Below, piece after piece: positions 15,826-25,700 of a stretch of DNA of 38,960 bases (its first letter is position 1; each line of letters starts with the position of its first letter). The position numbers and the translations under genes were made by a program. The DNA is taken from the NCBI RefSeq assembly GCF_016595505.1, contig NZ_JAENIL010000060.1, positions 1 through 38,960 of the forward strand, given 5' to 3'. The notes beneath the pieces were generated by a model. It was not told the DNA's origin and made no database searches. It saw nothing but the letters and a program-made list of their open reading frames with translations. Source of the DNA: Pelagicoccus mobilis. Lineage in GTDB: Bacteria > Verrucomicrobiota > Verrucomicrobiia > Opitutales > Opitutaceae.

Positions 15826-16872
15826 TTACGGCTGGGCCTTGATGGTGATGGTGAAGGACTTGGCCTCTTTGGCGCTTAGAGTTAGGATGCCCTTGTTGAA
15901 AGTTCCTTTGTCACTGCTTAGCTGAGAGGCGTTTGCTTCGGAGAATTCGAGCTGACGTTTTCCTTTCCAGTTCTTGCTAGTGTAGTGGCAGACTGCATCG
16001 CCCGGGCTTTCACCCGGTTGTATCCTGAGAGTGAATTCGACTTCTCCGATCGTGTAGTTGAATTCCGGTATACTGTTTACCTTACGGTAACCTTTAAATT
16101 GCGGCTTCCCTGCGAGAGGGGCCTTTCCTTTCGCTAAATAGCCGGTGGCGCCAATCAACTCGCCGATGTAACCGAATTTGATACGTTTGTTTCCGGATCC
16201 TGCTCCCCAGTAGTTCGTCATGTCGATGAAGCCACCGCTCCAAGTGTAGAGAAGGCGACATTCGGTGCTGTCGAAGCAGTAAGATAGTTGGTTGCCGAAG
16301 TTTACTGTAATGGCTCCGGGGATGCCGTCGATTGGACGGTCTCTCTTTACTGGATCGAAGTAGGCTGTTTTGTGGGTATACTTCGGTGTTTCGCGACTGT
16401 CGTGATGATAGGCGAAGACGTCATCGTCCAGATCCAAGGTCGGCATGAAGGTTCTCATTAGGAGCGGGCGATTGACGCTGCCCTTGGGGAATGGGGTGAC
16501 GGTCGACTCGCCGGTCAGGACTGGAGTCGGGAGATTCTTGCCCATGATCGATTTCACGAAGAGCGCGACATCGTCGATCTGTTGAGGCTGCAAGACGGCG
16601 TTCCAAGCGGGCATGGCTTTGCTGGGTATGCCATTTTGAATGACGGCGACGATTTCCTCATGGCTGCTGCCGTGCAATACAGTGGCGTCGGTGAGGTTTG
16701 GACCGATCAGCCCGGCACCTTCAGGTCCATGGCAAGAGGCGCAGTACATTTCAAATACAACTTTTCCCTCTTTTAGATCAGCGTAGAGCTGACTAAATGT
16801 GAGGAGAACGAATGCGAAGACAGCGCTCGGTTTGATCAAGAATCTTGGTGGCTTGTTTGCTAGGGAAATCAT
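15826..16872 (-). CDS. exported c-type cytochrome with C-terminal beta domain
   Basis: This is a 348-residue protein with an N-terminal hydrophobic signal (residues about 15-31, ending LYA). A mono-haem cytochrome c domain covers about residues 33-115: CASCH at 44-48 binds the haem and M87 in KAMPAW is the likely distal ligand. The remaining roughly 230 residues (FMPTLDLDDDVFAYHHDSRETPKY, then TWSGGFIDMTNYWGAGS) form a domain that recurs in Verrucomicrobia and Planctomycetes beside dehydrogenase-like propellers; I do not know its function. It is the first gene of the minus-strand cluster, 7 bp before the propeller gene. It probably takes electrons from sugar oxidation to the respiratory chain in the periplasm. 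The divergent neighbour is a XylR-like regulator. Confidence 0.78.
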   Translation of the reverse strand: MISLANKPPRFLIKPSAVFAFVLLTFSQLYADLKEGKVVFEMYCASCHGPEGAGLIGPNLTDATVLHGSSHEEIVAVIQNGIPSKAMPAWNAVLQPQQIDDVALFVKSIMGKNLPTPVLTGESTVTPFPKGSVNRPLLMRTFMPTLDLDDDVFAYHHDSRETPKYTHKTAYFDPVKRDRPIDGIPGAITVNFGNQLSYCFDSTECRLLYTWSGGFIDMTNYWGAGSGNKRIKFGYIGELIGATGYLAKGKAPLAGKPQFKGYRKVNSIPEFNYTIGEVEFTLRIQPGESPGDAVCHYTSKNWKGKRQLEFSEANASQLSSDKGTFNKGILTLSAKEAKSFTITIKAQP

Positions 16873-17006
16873 AGGCCTACGAGGCGGCAGAGCTGCTTCG
16901 ATTGTGATTGGGGAAGGTAACGCTTAGCTTGGTCGGGGATTTTTTCTCGCTCAATGTTCGTTTTTTGAAAGAATGTGCAAATTTACGCAAAAATGGGAGT
17001 TGAGCA
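16873..17006. promoter_or_regulatory. divergent promoter region between cytochrome operon and XylR-like gene
   Basis: This 134-bp gap separates two divergent genes and must hold both promoters. It contains two T6 tracts 21 bp apart (16940-16945 and 16961-16966), a spacing of two helical turns that would suit the direct-repeat half-sites used by XylR/AraC-type regulators. ATTTACGC at 16981 resembles one arm of the LacI-type motif but lacks the other arm. No confident -35/-10 pair was identified. Confidence 0.35.
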
Positions 17007-18149
17007 ATGAATCGGAAAACGGAGGTAGCCTTGGCCATTCCTATGGGCGTGCCTCATTTGGGGAGGGTTGTGCATGGGATACGCGAGTACGCAAAGATGC
17101 GCACGCAATGGCGCTTTTTGATTAGCCCGGAGACTCATGACTTGCCGCCACGCTCGCTTGTTGGGTGGAGAGGGTGCGGTGTCATCGCTTTGAGTAATAG
17201 CGAGGAAGATGAGCAGGTTTTGTCCTCTTTGAACTGTCCTGTAGTCAATATTTCGGGAGCTCTGGAGCGATCGAGTTTTCCTCGGGTCAGAAATGATTAT
17301 CGGGCAATTGGCGAATCGGGAGCAGCCTATTTATGGGAGAGAGGGTTTCGTCGCTACGGATTCTATGGAGTCGAAGGCCTTTGGTATTCGCGAGAGATTG
17401 AGTCTGGTTTTCGTGGTTATTTGGAAAAGAAGCGTGTATCGATAAAGAGATTACAGGGGGCGAGTAGTATCGAGGGAAAAGCGTTGTGGGAGGAAGGCCA
17501 GGAGCAGCTTGATGCTTGGCTGCTCTCTCAAAAGCCTCCTTTTGCAGTCATGGCGGCTCATGATCCGCGAGGGGCGATGGTAATACGATCCTGTGAGCGC
17601 GTCGGTTTGAAAGTGCCAATGGATGTAGCTGTGCTTGGGGTGAATGAGGACTCGGGAACGTGTGAGACCTGCCGTCCGGCGTTGAGCAGCATCGAGCGGA
17701 ACGGGTTTGAGGTTGGATTTCGAGCTGCTGAAACATTGGACGCGATGATTCGTGGGGAGTCTGTAGCCAAGGAGACGATCCTGCCTCATGGGAATATCTG
17801 CGATCGTGAATCGACACAGACTTTGGCCTTGGAGCATCCCGCATTGGAATCGGCGGTACGTTTTGTAGAGAAGCGTTATCGGAAGCCCATTACGGTTGAG
17901 CAGATGGCGGAGGCGTCAGGTAAGTCGAGGCGTTGGTTGGAGCAGGCGTTTCGGGAGCACTTGGATTGCTCGCCTAGCGAGTTTCTGGAGCGTTACAGGG
18001 TAGGAGTCGTAGTGAAACGCCTAGAAGATGGGATTGGCTTGTCGGTGGGGATGTTTGCGAATGAAGCTGGCTTCAGTGGACCTCGCCAGTTGAACGCGGC
18101 GTTTAGGCGTAGCTTTGGCAAGAGCTTGAAGGAGTATATGAGTTGTTGA
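17007..18149 (+). CDS. XylR-like transcriptional regulator (sugar-binding plus AraC HTH)
   Basis: This is a 380-residue regulator. Residues about 5-275 are a LacI/periplasmic-binding-like sugar sensor (VALAIPMGVPHLGRVVHGIREYA, then AHDPRGAMVIRSCERVGLKVPMDVAVLGVNED, and CRPALSSIERNGFEVG). Residues about 280-380 are an AraC-type double helix-turn-helix (EQMAEASGKSRRWLEQAFREHLDCSPSEFLERYR, with ANEAGFSGPRQLNAAFRRSFGKSLKEY as the second motif). This order is that of E. coli XylR. The ATG follows GGGAGTTGAG. Its position, divergent from the cytochrome/propeller/DUF1080 cluster, makes that cluster the likely target, and the effector is probably a monosaccharide. The effector cannot be named. Confidence 0.85.
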   Translation: MNRKTEVALAIPMGVPHLGRVVHGIREYAKMRTQWRFLISPETHDLPPRSLVGWRGCGVIALSNSEEDEQVLSSLNCPVVNISGALERSSFPRVRNDYRAIGESGAAYLWERGFRRYGFYGVEGLWYSREIESGFRGYLEKKRVSIKRLQGASSIEGKALWEEGQEQLDAWLLSQKPPFAVMAAHDPRGAMVIRSCERVGLKVPMDVAVLGVNEDSGTCETCRPALSSIERNGFEVGFRAAETLDAMIRGESVAKETILPHGNICDRESTQTLALEHPALESAVRFVEKRYRKPITVEQMAEASGKSRRWLEQAFREHLDCSPSEFLERYRVGVVVKRLEDGIGLSVGMFANEAGFSGPRQLNAAFRRSFGKSLKEYMSC

Positions 18150-18282
18150 TTCCAAGGTCGCGCCGGAGGAGCTGTGTCACTGGGTGGATTATCGAATGAT
18201 TTACACGCTTATGAACGAAAGATTTTGTCTGAATGCGGAGTGGGCTCTTTGTTCCAAGTTAAGATAGAAGTGTTTTGTCGAT

Positions 18283-19533
18283 ATGAAGAAATTTTGTTTT
18301 TCGGTTTTTGTTTTGTTCGCTCTCGGAATGGGTGCCGCTGCTAGCGAGCCTCTAAATCTGCGGGTCGTTTGGTCGGAAGATCCGCAACACGCCGCGGTGG
18401 TCGTATGGGATAGTGACGAGCTGATGGCGGATGCGAGTTTGCTCTATGGTACGACCTCAAGAAAGATAGGCCCGCTCGGTCTCTTGAAAAGGAAGTATGC
18501 TAACGAGGCTGCCCAATCTGAGTCGGGATTGTATCCAGACAGAGAAGCCAAGAAGCCTAAGAAGTCAGCGGATGACTGGGTCTCTCCGGGCGCTTCAGCG
18601 CCGCTCTACTATCACCAAGTAAAGCTCGAGAATCTCGAGCCAAGTACGGTCTACTTCCTCGCGGTTAAGACCGAAAATGGGATCGGGAGAGAATTCCATT
18701 TCAAAACGGCGCCTGAGGATGGCGAGGCATTCAAACTCATCTATGGTGGAGACTCACGCACTCATATCGATGTGGCCCGACGAATGAACGAGTGGATAGC
18801 GGATTTGGTGGTTGAGGACGATTCGATCATAGGATTGCTTCATGGTGGTGACTATGCGGATACACCGCGTCGCGAGCTTTGGATCGATTGGTTGGATGCT
18901 TATTCACGGACCACAACCAAAGATGGGAAGCTACTTCCGATCATTCCTATCATAGGGAATCATGATGTGATTGGTGAAAGTCCCATTTTTCGACAAGCTT
19001 ACGGGTATCCCGGCGGGACTAATGATTACTATACGTGTCGGCTGACACCTTCGATCGGTATCCTCTGCCTTAATACGGAAATTAGCGCGGAAGGTAATCA
19101 GAGAGTGTTTCTGCAGGAGGAATTGGAGTCGCTTAAGGAAGATGAGGTGAAATGGCAGCTAGCGGCGTTTCACAAACCAGCCTTTCCGGCGATTAAGAAG
19201 CCGAGTTCAGCTAAGGTGAGCTGGGTGCCGCTGTTTGAGGAGTTCGATATCGACCTCGTGCTCGAGTCGGACGGGCATTGCATCAAGCGGACTGTCCCGA
19301 TTCGCGGGGATGAGGAATCGGATGACGGTATCGTCTATCTTGGCGAAGGTGGATATGGCGCTCCACAACGTGAACCTAAAGCGGATCGCTGGTACCTTCA
19401 GGGCGACAATGCGTTCGCGTCGAAAGGCGATCACGTGATGATGCTGGAATTTGACGGAAGCACGATTCGCTACGAGGCGATTTTGGATACGGGTGAAGTC
19501 GTGGACAAGGCCTCCTTTCAAGCTCGTCGTTGA
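18283..19533 (+). CDS. exported purple-acid-phosphatase-like metallophosphoesterase
   Basis: This is a 416-residue protein with a Sec signal peptide (1-21, MGAAAS). Residues about 24-145 form an Fn3-like N-terminal domain (LNLRVVWSEDPQHAAVVVW, NLEPSTVYFLAVKTENG, EFHFKTAPE) as in purple acid phosphatases. The catalytic domain has D157 in YGGDSR, GGDYADTP with D190 and Y191, and GNHD from N226. AFHKPAFPA and ESDGHCIKR supply the later histidines. The tyrosine after GGD is the charge-transfer ligand position of purple acid phosphatases. It lies 133 bp behind the XylR-like gene and is followed after 3 bp by a membrane protein gene. It is the fourth exported phosphoesterase of the window. Confidence 0.8.
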   Translation: MKKFCFSVFVLFALGMGAAASEPLNLRVVWSEDPQHAAVVVWDSDELMADASLLYGTTSRKIGPLGLLKRKYANEAAQSESGLYPDREAKKPKKSADDWVSPGASAPLYYHQVKLENLEPSTVYFLAVKTENGIGREFHFKTAPEDGEAFKLIYGGDSRTHIDVARRMNEWIADLVVEDDSIIGLLHGGDYADTPRRELWIDWLDAYSRTTTKDGKLLPIIPIIGNHDVIGESPIFRQAYGYPGGTNDYYTCRLTPSIGILCLNTEISAEGNQRVFLQEELESLKEDEVKWQLAAFHKPAFPAIKKPSSAKVSWVPLFEEFDIDLVLESDGHCIKRTVPIRGDEESDDGIVYLGEGGYGAPQREPKADRWYLQGDNAFASKGDHVMMLEFDGSTIRYEAILDTGEVVDKASFQARR

Positions 19534-19536
19534 GTT

Positions 19537-20313
19537 GTGAATGAGTTTGAGGAAAGGCGATCTTGGATGATCCCTGTACTGTTGCGTTTATCCTTTTCCC
19601 TCACGTGCATCGCTTACGCCTGGGGAATCTACAATTATTCGTGCAAGGTCTTCTCGTATTTGTGGGCGGAACTTGAATGCGCGGAGTCGCTCGCGGATAC
19701 GGTCGAGTCTTTGATGATTGGCGGTTTACTCTTGTCGGCTGTTTGCGTTTGGTTCGAGCGGTTGCGTTGGTTTGCGCTCTTGGGTATGATCGCTCTCGTT
19801 ATCGAGATGCTTGCGGAGACTCTCGTGCCTTCGGCGAAGTACCCGTATCTGTATTGGGCGGAGTGGATGCTGCGCTATTCGACTCCAGTAGTCTTGATTA
19901 TGCTGCTTGGCTCGCGGCAGTGGTCGAGGCGAGGTGGCGTTTTGCTTATGAGGGTGGCTGTTGCATGCGTATTTGCGGCACATGGGATGAAGGCATTGTA
20001 TTCAGATCCCCAGTTTCTGGATCTGATTCTGGTGACGGCACGAAAGGTTGGCTTTGTGATGAGCGAGAGTGCTGCAACTGGGGTCGTGCACCTGATCGGA
20101 GCGACTGACCTCCTTTTTGCCGGAATTGCGCTCTTTGCGAAGTCTAAGCGTCTAAGTTGGGTCCTTTGGGCTCTCGCTGCTTGGGGGATAATTACGGCTC
20201 TATCCCGAGTCAGCTATGGAGGAGTAGGCAATTGGTATGAGGTTTTCGCTCGCAGTAGCCACTGCCTGGTTCCAATCGCTTTGTGGCTGCATCTGCGGAA
20301 GGAGCGGAAATAA
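19537..20313 (+). CDS. polytopic membrane protein of unknown function
   Basis: This is a 258-residue integral membrane protein with about seven or eight hydrophobic segments (for example near residues 12-30, 58-72, 75-95, 112-126, 132-148, 180-198, 205-225 and 237-252). The GTG start lies 3 bp after the stop of the phosphatase-like gene, so the two are very likely co-transcribed. AAHGMKALYSDPQFLDLI near residue 150 is faintly like the DoxX-type membrane proteins, but I cannot assign a family. No catalytic motif is evident. A role with the phosphatase (for example handling of released phosphate or a membrane substrate) would be pure inference. Confidence 0.6.
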   Translation: MNEFEERRSWMIPVLLRLSFSLTCIAYAWGIYNYSCKVFSYLWAELECAESLADTVESLMIGGLLLSAVCVWFERLRWFALLGMIALVIEMLAETLVPSAKYPYLYWAEWMLRYSTPVVLIMLLGSRQWSRRGGVLLMRVAVACVFAAHGMKALYSDPQFLDLILVTARKVGFVMSESAATGVVHLIGATDLLFAGIALFAKSKRLSWVLWALAAWGIITALSRVSYGGVGNWYEVFARSSHCLVPIALWLHLRKERK

Positions 20314-20362
20314 TCAAGCTCGTGTCGCTTGACGATTCTGCCGTGCGGATTGGCCAAGCGCG

Positions 20363-21391
20363 CTACTGGCCTGGTGGCTTTAGGGAGTTCCCCGGCTGCC
20401 ACTCGCCTTGTACAAGGGTGAGTTGTGGATTGTTTGGGATGCCGGATCGGTTTTGGTTCACCAATGAGACCAGCTTTTCCAAAGCGGCTTCTCCGATGAG
20501 CTCAAAGTTTTGGTAGAAGCCTGACATCTCCTCGCCGCGTTTGGCCACAGTGATAATCGATAGATCGTCCGGAATGGAGTAGCCGAGGTTCTTGGCCCAG
20601 CCAAGGATGGTATCTGAAACGCCGATGACCACGTCGGGCCTATCCTTTTTCAACCACTCTCCGAAACTCTCTTGGTTCCAATCTTCGGATACAAACATGA
20701 GGGGGCCAGCGAGTTCATCGTCGAAAACTACGTGCGACAGATAGCCTCCGCTCCAGAGATTCTTCACGCGTAGGTCGTCCTTGAACTCTAAGGCAATTCC
20801 GATTCGCTTGAATCCCTGGCCGCTGAGCATCTTCATAAGCCGCCGCATGGTGGAGTAGTTGTCGTGGCAGATTCGGTGGATCAGTGGCTCGCGCATCGAG
20901 TAGCCTATGGTGACGGCGGCGAGCTTGTCCCAATCGAGATCTAGAGAGCCTTTATCCGAGGTGATTGGCGGGATGATGACTCCGTTTATGCCACGGGTTT
21001 CGATGATTTGGGAAATGCGTTTGCCGCTCATCCCTTTCTCCTCGAGGGAGAAGATATCAACTTCGAAGCCGAGTTCCTGGGCTCTGCGCTCGATGCCGGT
21101 GTAGAATCTTCCGTACATCTCGTGCTTGTCGTGAAAAATGTGGGTAGGCCAATCGGTTACGATCGCTACCGTGGCTCGATACTGAGGTGTCTGGGTTGCC
21201 CGAATCATCGACATGTGAGCGGACACGAGCGGGCTCATTTTGTAGCCAATCTCGGCGGCAGCTTCTTTGATGATCGCCCGTGTTTTCTCTGAGATCCGTG
21301 GATGGTTTCTCAGCGCGAGCGAGACGGTGGTCTTGGTGACGCCGCACTTGTCGGCAATGGTTTGTAGGGTGGGGTTTGGCTTTCTCGCCAT
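20363..21391 (-). CDS. LacI-family transcriptional regulator
   Basis: This is a 342-residue regulator. The N-terminal helix-turn-helix (residues about 8-30, LQTIADKCGVTKTTVSLALR) and hinge (EIGYKMSPLVSAHMSMIR) are typical of LacI, followed by a periplasmic-binding-like effector domain (RATVAIVTDWP, FYTGIERRAQELGFEVDIFS, GINGVIIPP, KRIGIALEF, DVVIGVSD, LSIITV). It is the last gene of a minus-strand unit after GH38 and the sulfotransferase-like gene. Recurrent palindromes of the GTTTACGCGTAAAC type at 115, 3446, 3501 and 26031 have the symmetry and central CG expected of its operators, and the last would make the gene autoregulated. The effector is probably mannose or a manno-oligosaccharide, by context only. 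Confidence 0.88.
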   Translation of the reverse strand: MARKPNPTLQTIADKCGVTKTTVSLALRNHPRISEKTRAIIKEAAAEIGYKMSPLVSAHMSMIRATQTPQYRATVAIVTDWPTHIFHDKHEMYGRFYTGIERRAQELGFEVDIFSLEEKGMSGKRISQIIETRGINGVIIPPITSDKGSLDLDWDKLAAVTIGYSMREPLIHRICHDNYSTMRRLMKMLSGQGFKRIGIALEFKDDLRVKNLWSGGYLSHVVFDDELAGPLMFVSEDWNQESFGEWLKKDRPDVVIGVSDTILGWAKNLGYSIPDDLSIITVAKRGEEMSGFYQNFELIGEAALEKLVSLVNQNRSGIPNNPQLTLVQGEWQPGNSLKPPGQ

Positions 21392-21505
21392 GTGGGTAGG
21401 GCTCGTTTTGCGTTTGATTAGCAGACGCTTAAGGTGCCGAGTTGATTGTTGGAGTCAACGGGCAATCCTGACTTGCAAACTTTTGAGCTCACTTAAAGAC
21501 AGGCC

Positions 21506-22621
21506 CTAAGGCTCGTCGTAGCTTCGCTTGTGGGACTCTTCCTCGTTGGGAAACGTGGGAATGTAGTTGTCTGGGTCTCCGGTTCGTATCCCTTTTGATT
21601 TGTCCAACCATATGTGGGCCAGAAAGTCGCCGAGCTGCTTTGCATCGAGTGAGTCATCTGGTTGTTTGAGTGTGTGATCAGGCCTAGTCTCCTTAGGAAA
21701 GAGTGTTTCTCTATGGGGGAAATGCGTCTGGCGTACCCATTCGTTGCTTTCGGCGAATTCCTGGTTGAACTTCTCCCGCAACGATTCTGGCATTTGGTAT
21801 TTGGAACCGGCAAAATGCTTCTCGAAATAGAAGTTGATATAGTCTCGTAACGGGTTGGGTTTCCCATCGAGAAACCGAGGGACGCGCTTGTTAAATTGTT
21901 TTAGAATTTGGATACCGAGGTGCGATAGGCTTTGGTTGCTATTCTGGGGCGTTTGCAGTTGTACATCGCTCGAGATTCCAACGGCGTCTCTAAAATCGGA
22001 AAGGATGCAGCCGTCGATCAGTTCCGTCTTATCGAAGAGTTTGGGAATTACTTGCTCCCCGCCAAATATCGATGCGTATCGGAGTAGGGTTGCCTTGTGG
22101 TTGCAGAGGTTCTGGTAGTATGGGTGAGTGGGCTCGCGGGGCGAGTCGAGGGTCCCGCCGCTCTTGATGTGAGTTGAATAACGTGAGTTGGCGATTTCTG
22201 CCGGAGAACGCAGATAGACCAGGATCGTGAAGCTGGAAGCTCCTAGCTGTGTGAGATGCGTTTTGAGTCGTTGTATTTCTTCGGTTGTTGTGAGGCGTGA
22301 TTGTATATGCTCTGAGGATACGACTAAGCTTTCGAACGGATGTGTTGTAGAGTGCGCCTCTATTTCGCTTTCGAGTTCGTCCAGAGTGTTTTTTCTGAAC
22401 TCGCTTAGACTCTCGCTCGAATTGATTGCGAAAAGCGTGGTCAGATCGTCTCTACGGTCGTCACCGTATGCGGATACAGCGATGTTTCGGCTACCTGTTT
22501 TTCCTGAGGACTTGGGGTAGAGGATACCGAGCTCTGCAAGCTTAGGCTTGTTGATGGTCAAAAACTCCTGAATCGTAGTCGTAGCCGTTTTCTCAGTGCC
22601 TATGTGGATGACGCAATGCAT
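21506..22621 (-). CDS. sulfotransferase-like protein
   Basis: This is a 371-residue protein without a signal peptide. HIGTEKTATTTIQEFL at residues 6-21 is the PAPS 5'-phosphosulfate-binding loop pattern of sulfotransferase-domain proteins. VVSSEHIQSRL and the segment ILVYLRSPAEIANSRYSTHIKSG carry the expected 3'-phosphate-binding Arg and Ser. Such enzymes transfer sulfate from PAPS to a hydroxyl of a glycan or lipid in the cytoplasm. Its position, 84 bp behind GH38 and 114 bp before LacI on the same strand, is surprising in a desulfating locus. It may sulfate the cell's own surface glycan, or be cargo. The C-terminal half is poorly conserved as far as I can judge. The acceptor is unknown. Confidence 0.65.
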   Translation of the reverse strand: MHCVIHIGTEKTATTTIQEFLTINKPKLAELGILYPKSSGKTGSRNIAVSAYGDDRRDDLTTLFAINSSESLSEFRKNTLDELESEIEAHSTTHPFESLVVSSEHIQSRLTTTEEIQRLKTHLTQLGASSFTILVYLRSPAEIANSRYSTHIKSGGTLDSPREPTHPYYQNLCNHKATLLRYASIFGGEQVIPKLFDKTELIDGCILSDFRDAVGISSDVQLQTPQNSNQSLSHLGIQILKQFNKRVPRFLDGKPNPLRDYINFYFEKHFAGSKYQMPESLREKFNQEFAESNEWVRQTHFPHRETLFPKETRPDHTLKQPDDSLDAKQLGDFLAHIWLDKSKGIRTGDPDNYIPTFPNEEESHKRSYDEP

Positions 22622-22705
22622 TTAACAAACTTGGTTTGGGCTCGCTTAGGGGTAACGTAACAAGCTGTCTGCTTTTGATTTCGACCGATTTACCGCTGGG
22701 ATTGG

Positions 22706-25700
22706 CTAGTGGATTTCGAGTTTTAGAGTGATGATTTGAAAGGGAGTGTACTCGATTTCGACTTCCCCGTTTTTGATAGGCAGAGCCTGTAGGGGCTGCT
22801 CTAGCAAATTGACGATTTCGGCAGACTTGCAGCCTGTTGGCAGTTTCACCTTTGCGTTTCCGCGGGTGCCCCAGGCTTCGTAAAGCCGAGCCACGATGGC
22901 TTTTCCATCTTCGCTCGGTTTGAGAGCTTCGCAGATGAGGGCGGGGGAATTGATTTGGAGGAGACTGCCAGAGAGCGCTTCCCCGCTTGTTGTGGCTGCT
23001 TGCTGTAGTGGAATTGCTTGGACGCTTTGGTTGAGGCGGTAGGCTTCGTCGATGACTCCGGCGGTGCGGAAGTCGCCAGCATGTGGCATGAGGGAGTAGG
23101 TGAATTCGTGTTCGCCGATATCCGCTTGGGGATCTGGCCAGCTAGGTGCTCTCAGTAGGCTCAGGCGGAGGTGGCTGCCTTCGATGCTGTGGCCGTACTT
23201 GCAGTCGTTGAGCAAGGCGACTCCGAAGTCGAACTCTGAAAGGTCGACCCACTTGTGGGCGCAGACTTCGAAGCGAGCCCAGTCCCATGACGTGTTGCGA
23301 TGGGTAGGACGTTCGACGTGGCCGTACTGGATTTCGCAGCGAGCGGTGTAGGTGTGGAGGTTGAGCGGGAAGCCGACGCGGAGCAGTTTGTTGCTTTCCT
23401 GCCAATCTGCGTGGGTGACGAAGTCCAGTCGCTTGGAGTTGGCGTTAAGCACAATCTTTTGCGTGAGCTTGGATTTGCTGAAGGATCGTTCCACTTGGAG
23501 GGCGACTTGCGTGGCGTTTTGCTCAAGAATCGTTACTGATGCAGGCCCATCGAGAGGTTCGCTCATTAGGTCCGCATGGTTCTCGACATCCCAAGCATCC
23601 CAGAAGACAGGCTGGTCGTGGTGAAGCGTGAACACGTTTCCTGGGCAGCCCGATTTGATGGATTCCCGTCCGCTCGATTTTTCTACGAGGCTGGTGACGG
23701 ATCCGTTTTGATCGACAATGGCTTTGATGTATTGGTTCTCCAATACGAACTCGTTTTCGCGTGCATCGACCGTTGGCGATTCTGAGGTGTCGCTATTTGT
23801 CGTTTCGGCGGCCGCGTCGATGACGGTGTATCCGTGGGCAGGGACGGTTGCGTGCAACAGGCGTCCGTTGGCGAGGGTGATTTGCTCGTCTCGGGCTTGT
23901 GAGAGGTCGTTTATGAGTAGATAGGGCTCTTGCATGCCCTCTGTCGCCAAAGCGGGAGCAATTGCTTCTGAGACCGCTTGAGTGAGGTTTGCGAGTAGGG
24001 CGTCGATGGTTTCGAGATCCTTCTTTGCGTCTTCGTAGACCCAGTGGATGGAGGAGCCGGGGATGATGTCGTGGAACTGGTTGAGAAGAACGAGTTTCCA
24101 AGCCCGCCCGAGGGTGGCTTTGATCGGGTCGTTTTCTTCCTCTTCGAACGTGTCGTAGGCGGCCCGTTCTGGAGCTGGCAATTGAGAGAGGAGATCGCAG
24201 GCGGTTTGGCGTGCTTCAGGGGCAAGTGTCTCGAGGAGACTGAGTAGGAACTCGCAGCGCTTGAGGGCGAACTCGTTGCGGCGGTTGCCTTTTTTGAGGA
24301 AGGCCTGGGTTGTGTAGGTGCCGCGGTGAAGTTCGAGGTAGAGCTCTCCAACCCAGACGGGCAGGTCGCTGGTTTCTTCTTTGAGTCGATGGAAGAAGTC
24401 CTTCACGCCCTCCATCTTCACGCGTGGCAAGCCTTCGAGGTTCTCCATGCGGCGGGCGGACTCGATGTGCTGGACAGTGGGGCCTCCTCCTCCATCTCCG
24501 AAGCCGAATGGGTAGAGGACGGAGAGGCTTTTGTCCTTTTGCTTGAAGGCGCTCTCGCTGGTTTTGATCTGCTCGGCGGAGAAGTTGCCGTTGTAAGTGT
24601 CGGCGGGAGCGAAGTGGGTGAGGACCTTTGAGCCGTCGATTCCCTGCCATTCGAAGGTGTGGTGCGGGAAGGTGTTGGTCTGGTTCCAGGAGATCTTCTG
24701 GGTAAAGAAGTAGTCGATGCCGGAGAGTTTGAAGATTTGCGGCAAGCTTGCGGAGTAGCCGAAGACGTCGGGAAGCCAGAGATCTCGGGTTTCGTAGTCG
24801 AAGGCCTCCTGAAAATACTGTTTGCCGATCAGGATCTGGCGGACGAGCGCCTCGCCTGATGCGAGGTTGCAGTCGGCCTCTACCCACATGGAACCGACCG
24901 GCTCCCATTGTCCAGCGGCGGTTTTCGCTTTTATGCCTTCGTAGACGCTTGGGTAGCGTTGGCGCATCCAATCGTATTGGACGGCTTGGGAGCAGCTGAA
25001 TCGATAGTCTGGATACTTCTCCATGTACTTAAGGACGGTGGAGAAGGTGCGTGCGCACTTGCGCATGGTTTCGCGCAGCGGCCAAAGCCATGCGGTATCG
25101 ATGTGAGCGTGACCGACGGCGGAGACGGTCACGGTGGTGTCGCCGTTTTTCGAATCGAGCAGCGGTTTTAGCAGTTCGCGAGCTTGGGCGTGCTGAGCGG
25201 GGCCCGCTTCGATGAAGTTGGCTGCTTGATTGAGCCCGGTGCGGATTCGCTGTTTGCGAAGGTTTTCCTCTGGGAGGACGTGCATGGTTTCATGCAGCAC
25301 CCGAAAGTCGTGGTAGAGTTGTTGGCACTCCTCGTCGACAACAGCGAGTTCGCAGCGGGATAGGGTGAAGCGTTTTTCGCCGCCCGGTTCCGGCATCAGG
25401 TCGCTCTCGTTCCAAATGTCGAGGGATGGCAGCTGACCAGCAGGGTTGGCCGCGGTTTCCATGAGGAACTCGACGGCTTGGTTTGCTTGCGCGTCTGAAG
25501 AGATTGGTACGTCGTTGCGGTTTACATTGATAGCCACGAGTGGTTTCCCGTCCTGGTAGGCGAGACCTTCAACTGTGAAACCCTCGAGAGCTTCATATTC
25601 GAGTTCGATGAGAGCGGATACGGTTTTGCCTTGCCAGCTCGCGGGGACGCTTCCTTCGAATTTCATCCAGGCGGTGCCCCACATGTGTCCCCATTCCCCA

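Noticed and set aside
16981-16994. ATTTACGCAAAAAT as another LacI-type operator
   Set aside because: It matches one arm of the palindrome only (10 of 14 positions) and lies before an unrelated regulator gene.
24216-24971. 251-residue open frame on the minus strand within GH38
   Set aside because: It is in another frame of the clear GH38 gene; its Arg/Pro-rich sequence shows no domain.
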